A DNA stretch of 64,000 nucleotides from Bog-756 sp963699085 (GCA_963699085.1 CAVOTH010000004.1:496001-560000); one strand, 5' to 3'. Positions 17,894 to 27,223 are shown, counted from the stretch's first letter. Numbers and translations are program-made. Notes: generated from the sequence alone by a model not told the origin.

Positions 17894-19666
17894 GTGAGCG
17901 TACCGACCGGTCCGACGGTACCCGGCGATGGCGATCGGCAGGCGGCGTTCGCCACCACCGTGGTCGACGAATGGGTGCGGGCCGGCATTGCCCACGCCGT
18001 CGTCTGCCCCGGCTCCCGGTCGACCCCGCTGTCCGTCGCCATGGCGGCCGAACCACGCCTCGAGTTGCATATCCGGCTCGACGAGCGGTCCGCCGGATTC
18101 ACCGCCCTGGGAATCGGGATGGCGACGGGCCGGCCCGCGGCGGTGGTGGTCACCAGTGGCACGGCCGCGGCCGAACTCCATCCGGCCGTCGTCGAAGCCT
18201 CGCTGGCCCGGGTGCCGATGCTGGTGTGCACGGCCGACCGACCGCCGGAGTTGCGAGACGTCGGCGCCCCCCAGACGATCGACCAGAACCGGCTGTTCGG
18301 GAACTCGGTACGTTGGTTTGTCGACCCTGGCGTTCCCGATGGCGCGTCCCGTCCGTCGTGGCGGTCCCTGGCCTCACGGGCGTACGCCGAAACGATGACC
18401 GGTCCGACGGGACCTGGTCCGGTGCACCTGAATCTTCCCTTCCGGGAGCCGCTGTTGGGCGATGCCGCCCTCGGTGGGGTGCCCGATGGGCGGCCGGCGG
18501 TGGCGGCGTGGCATCAGGTGGAGACGGGGCCGGTGGTCCCACCGGCCGGGGTGGTGGCCGGTCTGATGACGTCGGCCGGACTCGTCCCCGGATCCCGGGG
18601 ATTGATCGTGGCCGGCGCAGGTTGCGGCGAGCCGGCAGCGGTGCGACGACTCGCCGAAGCGCTGGAGTGGCCGGTGGTGGCCGATCCCCGGTCGGGGCTA
18701 CGTACCCCTCATCCATTGGTGATCTGTGCCGCCGACGGCATTCTGCGCGCCCCTGCGTTCGCCGCCAACCATCGACCGGACGTGGTTCTGGTCCTTGGAG
18801 AGCGGTGGGCGTCCAAGGTCGTCAACGCGTTCCTCACCGGTTCCCCGCGGGTGGTGGTCGCCCCATTTGACGGGTGGCCAGATCCCGAGCGGTCTGCCGA
18901 GTGGTTGATCCGGTGCGACCCGACACTGCTGTGCGAGGAGCTGGCAGCGACGGTCAAGGGAAAGCGGGGAGGTGGTGTCAGTCAGTGGGCGTCGGAATGG
19001 CGGGAGGCCGAGGGCCGAGCCCAGGATGCCATCGACGACGTTCTCGGCGATCACAGCGGGTGGACGGAACCGGCCCTGGCCCGCCGCCTGGTCGGCGGAT
19101 TGCCTGCCGGTAGTTGCCTGTTCGTTTCGTCATCCATGCCGGTCCGCGATGTCGAGGCATTCGGAGCGCCGCGGGTCGACCCGCCGCGGGTGTTCGCCAA
19201 TCGTGGTGCGAACGGCATCGACGGGGTGGTGTCCACCGCGCTGGGTGTGGCACGTGCTGTCGGCCCGACGGTGGCCCTGGTCGGCGACCTCGCATTTCTG
19301 CACGACGTGTCGGCGCTGGTCGGGCCCGCACGACAGGAGGCGCCACTGACGGTCGTGGTGGCCGACAACGGCGGGGGCGGGATCTTTTCGTTCCTCCCCC
19401 CGGCGACCAGTCTCGACCCGGTGGTCTTCGAGCAACTGTTCGGGACACCGCAGGCGCCCGACGTGGCTGCGGTCGCCGCCGGGTTCGGATGGTCCGTCGA
19501 CGAGGTCGACGGGATCTCGGATCACGAGTCGCTGGGAGTCGCCCTCGAACGGGCGAGGGAACGGAAGGTGAGGACGGTCGTGCGGGTGCGACTGCCGAAC
19601 CGTGTCACCAACGTGTCGGCCCACGACCGGGTCAACGCGGCAGTGGTGACTGCGGTCGACGGATGA
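17894..19666 (+). CDS. menD: 2-Succinyl-5-enolpyruvyl-6-hydroxy-3-cyclohexene-1-carboxylate synthase
   Basis: A 590-residue thiamine-diphosphate enzyme adding 2-oxoglutarate-derived succinic semialdehyde to isochorismate, the first committed step of menaquinone synthesis. Recognisable parts are VVCPGSRSTPLSVA and RLDERSAGFTALGIG (with the catalytic Glu), VVVTSGTAAAELHPAVVEA, FANRGANGIDGVVSTALG, and the ThDP-Mg site GDLAFLHD...VVVADNGGGGIFSFLP. GTG 17894 is chosen because AGGAGG (17883-17888) sits 5 nt before it; GTG 17888 would overlap that ribosome site. menC, menF and the final methyltransferase are not in the window. Confidence 0.95.
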   Translation: MSVPTGPTVPGDGDRQAAFATTVVDEWVRAGIAHAVVCPGSRSTPLSVAMAAEPRLELHIRLDERSAGFTALGIGMATGRPAAVVVTSGTAAAELHPAVVEASLARVPMLVCTADRPPELRDVGAPQTIDQNRLFGNSVRWFVDPGVPDGASRPSWRSLASRAYAETMTGPTGPGPVHLNLPFREPLLGDAALGGVPDGRPAVAAWHQVETGPVVPPAGVVAGLMTSAGLVPGSRGLIVAGAGCGEPAAVRRLAEALEWPVVADPRSGLRTPHPLVICAADGILRAPAFAANHRPDVVLVLGERWASKVVNAFLTGSPRVVVAPFDGWPDPERSAEWLIRCDPTLLCEELAATVKGKRGGGVSQWASEWREAEGRAQDAIDDVLGDHSGWTEPALARRLVGGLPAGSCLFVSSSMPVRDVEAFGAPRVDPPRVFANRGANGIDGVVSTALGVARAVGPTVALVGDLAFLHDVSALVGPARQEAPLTVVVADNGGGGIFSFLPPATSLDPVVFEQLFGTPQAPDVAAVAAGFGWSVDEVDGISDHESLGVALERARERKVRTVVRVRLPNRVTNVSAHDRVNAAVVTAVDG

Positions 19667-19751
19667 AGATCGACTATCGGGTCAGCCTTGCCGGGCGACG
19701 CTGGTCGCCGGATTTCGTGCCTCCAGCCAGCCCTGCGCTGCTGTCGTCCCA

Positions 19752-21137
19752 TCAACAGGGAGTTGGGTCCCAGGAGGGTGCTGAGTCCACCGGGGCGGCT
19801 GGTGGCGTGGTGCCGGTCGACCCGCTCGACCCCGTGGAACTCGCAGCCGTATCGGGGGTGCTCGGAGCGGTGGTGGTCGTCGTCGGCACGGTCAACGTGA
19901 GTGGATTTCCGTATGCGTCGATCGGCGGCGTGACGATGGGACCGAACGGACCGCCCAGGAACTGGGCGATGGTGGCCGCCGCTTCGTCCGGCTGCACGAC
20001 CTCGACGTCGCCGGCGTAGTTGGAGACGCCCCCCGCGGTGGGGAGGGTGTACGACTGGAGCGACGTCCCGGAGAAGGCGTGGTACCGCTCGGCGAGGCTG
20101 ATCATGTCGGAGATCGACAGGCTGTTGTCCTTGTAGAAATCGTGGACGACGGACGAGAGCAGTGAGTTGATGCGCAGCGGGTTGTAGGTCGACTTGGCCT
20201 TGTTCAGGGCCGCCTCGATGACCAGGTTCTGGCGCTCGATGCGCCCGATGTCCGATGAGGGGTCCGAGTGCCAATAGCCGTCGGTGTAGTACTGGTAGTA
20301 GCGGGAGCGGCTCAAGCTGAGTGCCATCGAGCCGTTCAGTACCTGACAACCGGCCGTCGGGATGTCGAGGCCCGAGTTGTTGTAACAGGTGCCCGTCGAG
20401 CAGTCCTGGTCCCGCACCGGGTACGGGAAGTTGAGCGAGATTCCACCGAGGGCGTTGACAGCGTCCTCGACGCCGAAGAAGTTGATCACGATGTAGTGGC
20501 TGATCGGGATCCCGAAGGTGTTCTCAATCGTCTTCACCACGGCATCGGGTCCAGCCGAGAAGGCGGCGTTGATCTTGTTCTGGGTCGACAACGCCGAGTT
20601 GGCCGGAAGCCCGGTGATGGTCACAAAGGTGTCGCGGGGGATCGACAAGGTCGACGCCGTGCCGGCACTCGGATCGACGTGGATGATCTTCAAGGTGTCG
20701 GAGCGCTGTCCGGCTGTCGCCGCCACCGATCCGAATTGTTGGGCCTCGGCCGCGGTCTCGCCCGTCCGGCTGTCCGAGCCGATCAGCAGCAGGTTGTACG
20801 GGGCTCCCGAGGCTTGGGCCACACAGACCGAACATGGTTCGGACGCGACCTGGGCCCACTGGTAGCGAAGGTACCCGTACCCGGCGGCCACCACCAACAG
20901 GATGACGACCACCAGGGCGATCAGGCCCCGCAGTATCCGCTCGCCGCCGCTCCGTCGACGCTTCCGGGCTTTGCGCCGCTCGCGCCGGGTCGGAATCGCC
21001 ACCTCGCCTCCGAGGATCGGACCGGTGAAGGGCGAGGGCGAACGGCTAGAGCCCGGCGTGGTACCCCTCGGGCGCCCGGTGGGCTGGGGCGCGGGCTGCC
21101 CGGAGGGCCGGGGCGGTGTGGTGTCTTCGGGTGCCAA
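19752..21137 (-). CDS. LytR-CpsA-Psr (LCP) family cell-wall glycopolymer transferase
   Basis: A 461-residue membrane-anchored LCP protein. A basic, proline-rich cytoplasmic tail of about 69 residues precedes a single TM helix (about 70-90), then the extracellular LCP domain with LLIGSDSRTGE, GQRSDTLKIIHVDP (phosphate-binding Arg/Asp) and LSIPRDTFV. The domain ends near residue 390 and a Thr/Ser/Pro-rich tail follows. LCP enzymes transfer undecaprenyl-linked glycopolymers to peptidoglycan. Two external cysteine pairs (PCSVC and DCSTGTC) may form disulfides. TTG at 21137 is the likely start, without an obvious Shine-Dalgarno. Confidence 0.9.
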   Translation of the reverse strand: MAPEDTTPPRPSGQPAPQPTGRPRGTTPGSSRSPSPFTGPILGGEVAIPTRRERRKARKRRRSGGERILRGLIALVVVILLVVAAGYGYLRYQWAQVASEPCSVCVAQASGAPYNLLLIGSDSRTGETAAEAQQFGSVAATAGQRSDTLKIIHVDPSAGTASTLSIPRDTFVTITGLPANSALSTQNKINAAFSAGPDAVVKTIENTFGIPISHYIVINFFGVEDAVNALGGISLNFPYPVRDQDCSTGTCYNNSGLDIPTAGCQVLNGSMALSLSRSRYYQYYTDGYWHSDPSSDIGRIERQNLVIEAALNKAKSTYNPLRINSLLSSVVHDFYKDNSLSISDMISLAERYHAFSGTSLQSYTLPTAGGVSNYAGDVEVVQPDEAAATIAQFLGGPFGPIVTPPIDAYGNPLTLTVPTTTTTAPSTPDTAASSTGSSGSTGTTPPAAPVDSAPSWDPTPC

Positions 21138-21304
21138 GGTATTTGGTGGTCAGGCGAGGGTGTCGGGGTCGGTCGCGTCCGGCGACCGCCCAATCTCCGG
21201 GGCCGTCATCGTCCGCCTCGGTCTAGCCCCACGAGTTTCCCATGATCGACGGTTGACCTGGTGTCACCCCGGACCCGGGGTGCAGCTACCGGTAGATGCG
21301 GCGG

Positions 21305-22652
21305 TCAGGAGTCGGACGGGACCCACGACCCGTGGAACCCGAAGGGAACCCGAACCGGCAGGTGCACGGTGGCCACCGGCGGGCCGGCGAACGAGGTTGC
21401 ATCGAGGATCACCAGGTCGCTGGCGCCCCGGGCGGCGTCGAAGACCACCGACAGGACCCATCCCTCGTCCTCGCCCGTTCCGTCGGCGGCGCGGACGAAG
21501 ACCGGCTCACCCGGCGCCCGACCTTCGCCCGGGTCGAAGCGGACCGTTTCGTCACGAGTGAGGTCGTACTTGATCAGTCCCTCGTACGACGGCTGCTCGG
21601 GGTCCGCACCGAGCGCGTACGGCGTAGGCATATCGGTGCGGGAGGCCCGCTACCGCCGGGTCGATCCGGGGTAGCTCGACCGGCGTGTCGTCGAGGCGCT
21701 CCTCGGTGACACGGTTGGCCGCAGGGTCGATCGTCCAGCGCCAGATTGACGGCGAGGAGCGCGAGATGACCTCTCCGGGGCCGGTGTCGAAGACCGAGTC
21801 GTAGCGGATGACGTCCACTACGGTCCGGTCGCCGTCGTCGAAAGCGTTGACCACGTGGAAGACGTAGCTCGGGTCCATCGAGATCCATCGGATGTCGTCT
21901 GACCGGCCGTGGCGGGGGAGCACGCCGACCCTGGAGCCGGCTTCGGGGGTCCACCGGAACGGCATCGACCGGCCTTCGGCCACCATGGCCAGATCGAACA
22001 CGACCGGCTGATCGAGGAAGACGATCCGGTCGGCGGTCACCCCGAAGTCGTGCATCATCACGGCCCGGGGGATCTCGATGTCCTCGGTCCGGGTCAGTTG
22101 ACCAGTGGCGTCGACCACGTGGTACCGGAGGAAGGGCGGCCCGAACAGGTCGTACCCGAAGAAGACCAGTTCGCCGGTGATCGGGTCGACCTTCGGATGG
22201 GCGGTCATGGGGGACGACAGCGCCGCGTCGAAGTCGTGGACACGGGCACGGTCCAGTTCGGGCGAGACGGCGTGGGGGAATCCGGACTCCACCAGAGCGA
22301 GGGTGGTTCCGGCGTGTCGGATCACGTGGGTGTTGGCCGATCCGTCGATCGGTTCGCTCGGACCAGTAGGGCGTGCCGTCGCCACCTTGGTCGCCAGGGC
22401 GCGGGTGCGTACCCATCGGTTCCGGTAGCCGGTGGCCTTGCCTCCTGCCAACTCGACGGCGTGGATCATCCCGTCGCCGGTGAACCAGTGGTAGTCGGTG
22501 GGATCGCCAGGTATCGACACGGGATTCGGACCGTTGCGGAGCAGCCGACCTTCGAGGTCGGGCGGTACGACCCCGGTCACCTCGAGCTCGTGATCGTCCG
22601 TCCGCTCCTCGAGCACGGGCGCGAAGTTGCCTTCGAGATACGGGTTCACCAT
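21305..22652 (-). CDS. Carotenoid oxygenase family protein (one frameshift)
   Basis: A seven-bladed beta-propeller nonheme-iron dioxygenase, about 448 residues when restored. All four iron-ligand histidine motifs are present: MTAHPKVDP, VMMHDFGVT, YVFHVVNAF and, after the break, FGFHGSWVP. The opening YLEGNFAPVLEE and GRLLRNGPNP are typical. It would cleave carotenoid, apocarotenoid or stilbene-type double bonds; no carotenoid genes are nearby. The frame shifts by +1 near 21617, between HRYAYAV and ALGADPEQPSYEGL. Unlike most other breaks here this is not in a homopolymer, so either an error or real inactivation is possible. ATG start at 22652. Confidence 0.82.
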
Positions 22653-22745
22653 CGGGTCCTCGCCCTCGATTGTCGGCCTCGGCGTTCGGGCCGGCAGGGC
22701 GATCGTAGCGTCCGGTCCGGACCCGCCGGCATGGCAGGCTGTGGC

Positions 22746-24032
22746 ATGGCCCACTTCACCGAGGACCTCCGCTTCCGGGGATTGATCCATCAGATGACCG
22801 ACGCGGCGCTCGAGACCCGCCTCGACGGCGAGACCATCACCGCCTACACCGGTTTCGATCCGACCGCCGACAGCCTGCACGTCGGCAGCCTGCTGCAGAT
22901 GTGCACGCTGCGCCGCTTCCAGATGGCCGGTCACCGTCCCATCGCTCTCGCCGGGGGCGGTACCGGATTCGTAGGGGATCCCGGCGGTAAGTCGGAGGAG
23001 CGGTCACTCCTGACCGAGGAGCAGCTCGAGTCCAACCTGGCCGGGATCCAGCGCCAGTTGGCCCGTTTCGTCGAGTTCGACCGCGGCGGCGGTACTGCGG
23101 GAGCCGTGCTGGTGAACAATGCCGACTGGCTCAAGCCCATGTCGCTCTTCGACTTCCTACGCGACGTGGGCAAGCACTTCACCGTCAATCAGATGGTGGC
23201 CAAGGAGTCGGTGAAGTCGCGCCTGGCCCGGGACGACACCGGCATCTCGTACACCGAGTTCAGCTACATGCTGCTGCAGGCCGTCGACTTCCTCCAGCTC
23301 TACGACGACTTCGGGTGCACCCTTCAGGTCGGCGGCAGCGACCAGTGGGGGAACATCACCATGGGGATCGATCTGATCCGCAAGGTCCGCCGAGCGGAGG
23401 CCTTCGGGCTCACCACCCCCCTGGTGGTGAAGGCCGACGGCACCAAGTTCGGCAAAACAGAGTCCGGCACGGTATGGCTCGACGCGTCGCGCACCTCGCC
23501 GTACCAGCTGTACCAGTTCTTTCTTCGCACCGAGGACACCATGGTGGGCAGCTACCTGCGCTACTTCACCTTCCTGTCCCACGAGGAGATCCTCGCCCTC
23601 GACGACGCCACAGCGGAGCATCCGGAGCGTCGGGAGGCCCACCGGGTGCTGGCTCAGGAGGTGTGCACCCTGCTGCACGGAGCCGACGAGACCGCCCGGG
23701 CCGAGCACGCCGCAGCTGCGCTCTTCGGCGGCGAGATCGCCGGGCTTGACGAGCGCATGCTGCTCGATGTGTTCGCCGACGCACCGTCCACCGATCTGGC
23801 CCGCACCCGCCTCGATGGTGAGGGGGCACTGTTGGTGGACCTCCTGACCGAGACGGGTCTGGTCGAGTCCAAGAACAAGGCCCGGACCACGGTCAGCCAG
23901 GGCGGTGCCTACGTCAACAACGCGCGGGAGGACGACGTCACCCGCTACCTGACCACAGCGGACCTGGTCGCCGATCGCTACCTGGTGCTCCGCCGGGGAA
24001 AGAAGGACCATCACCTGGTCCGGTTCGCCTGA
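22746..24032 (+). CDS. tyrS: Tyrosyl-tRNA synthetase
   Basis: A 428-residue class I aminoacyl-tRNA synthetase charging tRNA-Tyr. The HIGH-like motif is HVGS at residues 45-48, the tyrosine pocket includes YTGFDPTADSLH and EFSYMLLQAVDFLQLY, GGSDQWGNI follows, and KFGKT at 234-238 stands for KMSKS. The C-terminal S4-like domain ends VADRYLVLRRGKKDHHLVRF. It is intact and full length. ATG 22746 is preferred; an in-frame ATG at 22731 would add five residues. A TAGCGT box at 22706-22711 could be the -10 element. Confidence 0.97.
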   Translation: MAHFTEDLRFRGLIHQMTDAALETRLDGETITAYTGFDPTADSLHVGSLLQMCTLRRFQMAGHRPIALAGGGTGFVGDPGGKSEERSLLTEEQLESNLAGIQRQLARFVEFDRGGGTAGAVLVNNADWLKPMSLFDFLRDVGKHFTVNQMVAKESVKSRLARDDTGISYTEFSYMLLQAVDFLQLYDDFGCTLQVGGSDQWGNITMGIDLIRKVRRAEAFGLTTPLVVKADGTKFGKTESGTVWLDASRTSPYQLYQFFLRTEDTMVGSYLRYFTFLSHEEILALDDATAEHPERREAHRVLAQEVCTLLHGADETARAEHAAAALFGGEIAGLDERMLLDVFADAPSTDLARTRLDGEGALLVDLLTETGLVESKNKARTTVSQGGAYVNNAREDDVTRYLTTADLVADRYLVLRRGKKDHHLVRFA

Positions 24033-24115
24033 CGGGCGGCCCTACGCCGGTGGTCCACCGGGCACTCAACCCGATCGGCCACCGGGGCCGCGGGAGGAGG
24101 GCAACGGTCGGGTCG

Positions 24116-24121
24116 TACACT
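24116..24121 (+). promoter_or_regulatory. Putative leaderless -10 box (TACACT) of the DUF3151 gene
   Basis: TACACT lies 7 nt upstream of the ATG at 24129, one of the clearest leaderless-type arrangements in the window. Confidence 0.5.
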
Positions 24122-24128
24122 GAGCGCC

Positions 24129-24599
24129 ATGAGCGCCCCCGGTGACCACACCGACGTGTCCGCGGTCCGGTTGACGACCGGACTCCCCGAGACGGTCCTG
24201 GCCGATGAGCCGGTCGCCGTGACCGAGGCCTTGCGCGAAGCGCTGGCCCAGCCGGGGGAGCGCCGACGCCACGCCGTGTCCGACGTGGTGCGTGCCGACC
24301 CCCGGTCCCTCAATGCCTGGGCCGCCCTCGGCTCCCTGGCCCGGGACGACATCGAGGCGTACGCCTACTTCCGCGTCGGCTACCACCGCGGACTCGACGC
24401 CTTGCGCGGTAGTGGATGGAAGGGCTCCGGGCTGGTCCGGTGGGCCCACGAGTCGAACCGCGGGTTCCTGCGGTGCCTGGACGGATTGCGGTCGGCGGCC
24501 GGGGCCATCGGGGAGCAGGCCGAGGAGGACCGCTGTGCCCAGTTCCTGCGCCAGCTGGACTCGGGATGGAGCCCGGACTGGACCGGCTACCCGTCCTGA
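24129..24599 (+). CDS. DUF3151 family protein
   Basis: A 156-residue helical protein matching the actinobacterial DUF3151 family; the core YFRVGYHRGLDALRGSGWKGSG followed by WAHESNRGFLRCLDGL is characteristic. No catalytic motif is evident and the function is unknown. It is soluble and has no signal peptide. It leads a tightly overlapped group: its stop overlaps the ATG of the lipoprotein gene, which in turn overlaps the flavin-reductase gene, so the three are probably one operon from the TACACT promoter. Confidence 0.9.
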   Translation: MSAPGDHTDVSAVRLTTGLPETVLADEPVAVTEALREALAQPGERRRHAVSDVVRADPRSLNAWAALGSLARDDIEAYAYFRVGYHRGLDALRGSGWKGSGLVRWAHESNRGFLRCLDGLRSAAGAIGEQAEEDRCAQFLRQLDSGWSPDWTGYPS

Positions 24600-25165
24600 T
24601 GCGCGGATTGATGCGCGGACCCGAGCGGCACCACGCTCCTCCGCATCGCTCTGCCGCCTCTCGGGTGGTGCCCCTGCTCGCCGCGGTCGTCGTCGTGGGC
24701 CTGCTCCTGGGCGGATGTGCCGGCCAGGAGCAGTCGGGCACGCCTTCTCACCGGGTGTTGACGTGGATGAACGCCGTCGGTGGTTCGGGTATCGGCAATG
24801 TGGAATTGGCGGCGCGCAATGTCGATTTCGCCATTTCCCGGCACAATTCGTCCGCCGCCATCCGGGAGGTGTGCGCCCTACTCAGCAACGAGGCCCAGAC
24901 TTCCATCGGCAATCTGCCCGCCCCCGATGATGAGCTCACCACTCAGCTCAACAACGCCTACATGGAAGCCACGGCCGCCGGGAACGACTGCTACAACGGC
25001 ACGTCGGGCAATGCCCGTCTCATGGCCCGCTCGGCCGCCGAGCGCATGAGGTTGGCCTCTCTCCTGGCCACCGCTGTGCAACTCGTCGAGTCGGTCACCG
25101 GGCAGATCCCGACCACGGAGACGACCGCACCCCAGGGCAGCGGTGACCCGTTCGGCGGTACATGA
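24599..25165 (+). CDS. Putative lipoprotein of unknown function
   Basis: A 188-residue secreted lipoprotein. A basic leader is followed by the hydrophobic stretch VVPLLAAVVVVGLLLGGC; the lipobox LGGC places the lipidated cysteine at residue 40. The mature domain is mostly helical, with two cysteines (EVCALLSN and NDCYNGTS) that could form a disulfide, and ends in a Thr/Pro/Gly-rich tail. No family recognised. Its ATG overlaps the DUF3151 stop and its end overlaps the next start (ATGA), indicating translational coupling. Confidence 0.8.
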   Translation: MRGLMRGPERHHAPPHRSAASRVVPLLAAVVVVGLLLGGCAGQEQSGTPSHRVLTWMNAVGGSGIGNVELAARNVDFAISRHNSSAAIREVCALLSNEAQTSIGNLPAPDDELTTQLNNAYMEATAAGNDCYNGTSGNARLMARSAAERMRLASLLATAVQLVESVTGQIPTTETTAPQGSGDPFGGT

Positions 25166-25755
25166 GCGAAGTTGACGGTTCCGTCGTCGGCGGATCGGAT
25201 GACGCTGATCGAGTCGATGAGTTCGATCGGCTCCGTCGCCGGGTCCTGTGGGCCATGCCGACCGGGCTGTTCGTCGTTGGCAGTCGCTCGGGTGACCGCC
25301 GTAACCTCATGACGGCGAACTGGGTCATGCAGGTGGCGACCTCCCCTAAGTTGGTGTCGGTCGCGGTGGAGTCGGGATCGCTCACCCGGGAGCTGATCGA
25401 AGGAGGCGGTGCGTTCAGCGTCGGCCTCCTGGCCCGGTCGGAGCGGGGCCTGGTCCGGCGGTTCGTCAAGCCGGTCCGCGACATCGTCCTCGACGAACAC
25501 GGAGTGGCCGTGTCCCTCCAGGGCGAGCCGGTCTTCGAGATCGCTCACGGGCTACCCGTTCCTGATGCCGCCGTGGGTTGGTTGGCCTGCTCGGTCCGAT
25601 CGGTCCAGGGGTGGGACGCGGGAGAAGGTGAGGCAAGCCACGTGCTCGTCGTCGGCGAGGTCGTGGGCGCCGGCGAGACCGAACGCCTCGGTGCCTCGGG
25701 AGAGGACGACTCCGTGCTGACCATGGTCGACACCCGGATGAACTACGGGGGCTGA
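25162..25755 (+). CDS. Flavin reductase family protein
   Basis: A 197-residue split-barrel flavin-binding protein of the flavin reductase-like domain family. The N-terminal RRRVLWAMPTGLFVVGSR and NLMTANWVMQVATSPKLVSVAVESGSLTRELI segments are the FMN-binding signature, followed by FSVGLLARSERGLVRRF. The C-terminal part, LACSVRSVQ and SHVLVVGEVVGAG, completes the barrel. It would reduce flavin with NAD(P)H or hold FMN as prosthetic group; a partner oxygenase is not adjacent. It is the last gene of the DUF3151-lipoprotein operon, with an ATGA overlap. Confidence 0.88.
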   Translation: MSEVDGSVVGGSDDADRVDEFDRLRRRVLWAMPTGLFVVGSRSGDRRNLMTANWVMQVATSPKLVSVAVESGSLTRELIEGGGAFSVGLLARSERGLVRRFVKPVRDIVLDEHGVAVSLQGEPVFEIAHGLPVPDAAVGWLACSVRSVQGWDAGEGEASHVLVVGEVVGAGETERLGASGEDDSVLTMVDTRMNYGG

Positions 25756-25789
25756 CCGCCGGAGCCCTGGCACCGGTGCAGCCTCCCGA

Positions 25790-26023
25790 TCAGGAGCCGG
25801 CGTCGCCCTGGGGGCGCAGGTCGACCCGGAAGGTCAGCACGCCGTTCTCGATCGAGGCCTCGGCGTCGCCCAGCATGGCGTAGTCCATGAAGTCGATCTG
25901 AGCCTGCTCGATGAACCGCTGGCGGTCCGGTCCTTCAATAGGTGGCAGACCCCGGTTGCGGACCGCCTCGGCCCGGGCCCGGAAGCGGGCAACCATCTCC
26001 TGGGGATCGAATTCGTCGGCCAC
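25790..26023 (-). CDS. Small conserved hypothetical protein
   Basis: A 77-residue acidic protein. A helical N-terminal half (PQEMVARFRARAEAVRNRGLPPIEGPDRQRFIEQAQIDFMDYAML) is followed by a short beta-hairpin (EASIENGVLTFRVDL). I do not recognise the family. GTG 26023 is chosen because a TACAGT box stands 6 nt upstream, consistent with leaderless expression, and the frame upstream is unlike coding sequence. It lies in convergent orientation to the flavin reductase gene. Confidence 0.7.
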   Translation of the reverse strand: MADEFDPQEMVARFRARAEAVRNRGLPPIEGPDRQRFIEQAQIDFMDYAMLGDAEASIENGVLTFRVDLRPQGDAGS

Positions 26024-26029
26024 GGCGCG

Positions 26030-26035
26030 ACTGTA
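26030..26035 (-). promoter_or_regulatory. Putative leaderless -10 box (TACAGT)
   Basis: TACAGT on the minus strand, 6 nt before the GTG start of the 77-residue protein gene. Confidence 0.45.
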
Positions 26036-26086
26036 GCGGCCCCGGTCGGGGGCGTCCGTGGTGCCACGAACCGGTGGAGGTCGCAC

Positions 26087-26092
26087 TACACT
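26087..26092 (+). promoter_or_regulatory. Putative -10 box (TACACT) for the small zinc-ribbon-like gene
   Basis: TACACT about 83 nt before the GTG at 26175. Unlike the leaderless cases, this gene has its own AAGGAG ribosome site, so a normal leader of about 75 nt is expected. Confidence 0.3.
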
Positions 26093-26174
26093 CGGTGCAT
26101 CGTTCTCAGGTGGTGACCCAGGCGCGCCGTGCGCCGGGAACAGTCCACCTCCGGTGGGGCAAGGAGTTGGTCTC

Positions 26175-26384
26175 GTGAAGAAGGGACGCCATCGCCGCTT
26201 CGAAGAAGCGCGAAGCATGAAGCGGTCGGTAGCCACGGCCAACCGTCGCTGCCCCGAGTGCGGGGCCGAACCGGAGGACAAGCACGCCTCCTGGTGCCTC
26301 GCCACCGAGGACGACTACGACGAGATCCTGGGGACCGCGCCACGGGCTGCGTCGACCGACGAGGACGACCCGCTGGCCGAGTAG
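26175..26384 (+). CDS. Small zinc-ribbon-like protein
   Basis: A 69-residue protein. A basic N-terminus (KKGRHRRFEEARSMKRS) is followed by CPECGAEPEDKHASWC, a CxxC...C pattern with a histidine that could bind zinc, and then an acidic tail. No family recognised. GTG 26175 is set by AAGGAG at 26161-26166, 8 nt upstream. Basic, zinc-ribbon-like and acidic parts suggest a nucleic-acid or protein adaptor, but that is inference. Confidence 0.7.
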   Translation: MKKGRHRRFEEARSMKRSVATANRRCPECGAEPEDKHASWCLATEDDYDEILGTAPRAASTDEDDPLAE

Positions 26385-26455
26385 TCCCGAGCGCCCGGCC
26401 CGGTAGGCCGCGGCCTACAGTCGGAATCGGCCGGCGGCCCCCGGTCAGACAGGGC

Positions 26456-27205
26456 TCAGCGGCGCACTGTCGGATGGGGGAGCAGGGCCACCCGGACCGA
26501 CACCCCGGTGCGCTCGTCGAGGTACGCAGCCAGGCGCTTGTACACCTTCTTGCCGGCCATGGTCTCGAGCTCGGTGCGCATCGTCCGGTAGACCGGGTCG
26601 TGACCGGTGAACGCCTCGGGGGCTTCGGTGCACCACCAGTGGAACTCGGCCCCGCCGTCGCCCCAGTGCCGGCGGTCCCACTGACGCACCACCGACGTGA
26701 CCCGACCGTCAGGTGCGGTCTCGTCCTCGCGGCGCAGGGGGAGCTGCCAGCAGACCTCCGGTTTGAGCTCGACGTGGCTCACCCCGCGGGCTTCGGCCTC
26801 CAGGTGGAGGGCACATCCTGGACCGGCCGGAAAGCCCGGGCGGTTGAGGAAGATGCAGGCGCCATCGACCAGGCGGGTCCCGAGATCGCCGTCACTGAGT
26901 TTCTTGACCACGCCCTTGCGGCCTTTGTTGTGGAACTGCCACACCTCGGGTCCGAGGGTCTTGGCCACCGCCGCGACCTTCTCGGCGTCCTTCTTCCCGG
27001 TGAAGTGGGCGCCGTAGGAGCAACACCCCTGCACCAGCTCTTCGGCCGGCCCGGTCAACACGCCCTGGCATCCGTTTCCGAAGATGCAGGTCCAGCCGCT
27101 GGCCAGGAACGTCACGTCGAAGAGCCAGGTGCGCTCCTCGTCGGGGTCGTCGAAGCTGACCCACTCGTGGGTTTCGTCGGGCACGTGCTTGTGGGAGGGG
27201 GACAC
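26456..27205 (-). CDS. Cysteine-rich conserved hypothetical protein
   Basis: A 249-residue soluble protein with eight cysteines, several in a metal-site-like cluster: GWTCIFGNGCQG, then QGCCSYGAHF, then GACIFLN, PGCALHLE, EVCWQLP and WWCTEA. The CC pair and spacing recall YkgJ-type cysteine-cluster proteins that bind zinc or iron, though I am not sure of the family. It has no export signal. The GTG start is only 18 bp from the divergent nfuA start, so the two promoters overlap and may be co-regulated, hinting at a role in iron-sulfur or metal handling. Confidence 0.78.
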   Translation of the reverse strand: MSPSHKHVPDETHEWVSFDDPDEERTWLFDVTFLASGWTCIFGNGCQGVLTGPAEELVQGCCSYGAHFTGKKDAEKVAAVAKTLGPEVWQFHNKGRKGVVKKLSDGDLGTRLVDGACIFLNRPGFPAGPGCALHLEAEARGVSHVELKPEVCWQLPLRREDETAPDGRVTSVVRQWDRRHWGDGGAEFHWWCTEAPEAFTGHDPVYRTMRTELETMAGKKVYKRLAAYLDERTGVSVRVALLPHPTVRR

Positions 27206-27210
27206 TCCCT

Positions 27211-27216
27211 TATGAT
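27211..27216 (+). promoter_or_regulatory. Putative leaderless promoter of nfuA (TTGTGG-16-TATGAT)
   Basis: TATGAT at 27211-27216 is a near-consensus -10, with TTGTGG at 27189-27194 as a possible -35. The ATG at 27224 follows 7 nt later, so the mRNA would start at the start codon. The element overlaps the upstream region of the divergent cysteine-rich gene. Confidence 0.55.
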
Positions 27217-27223
27217 GACAGGC

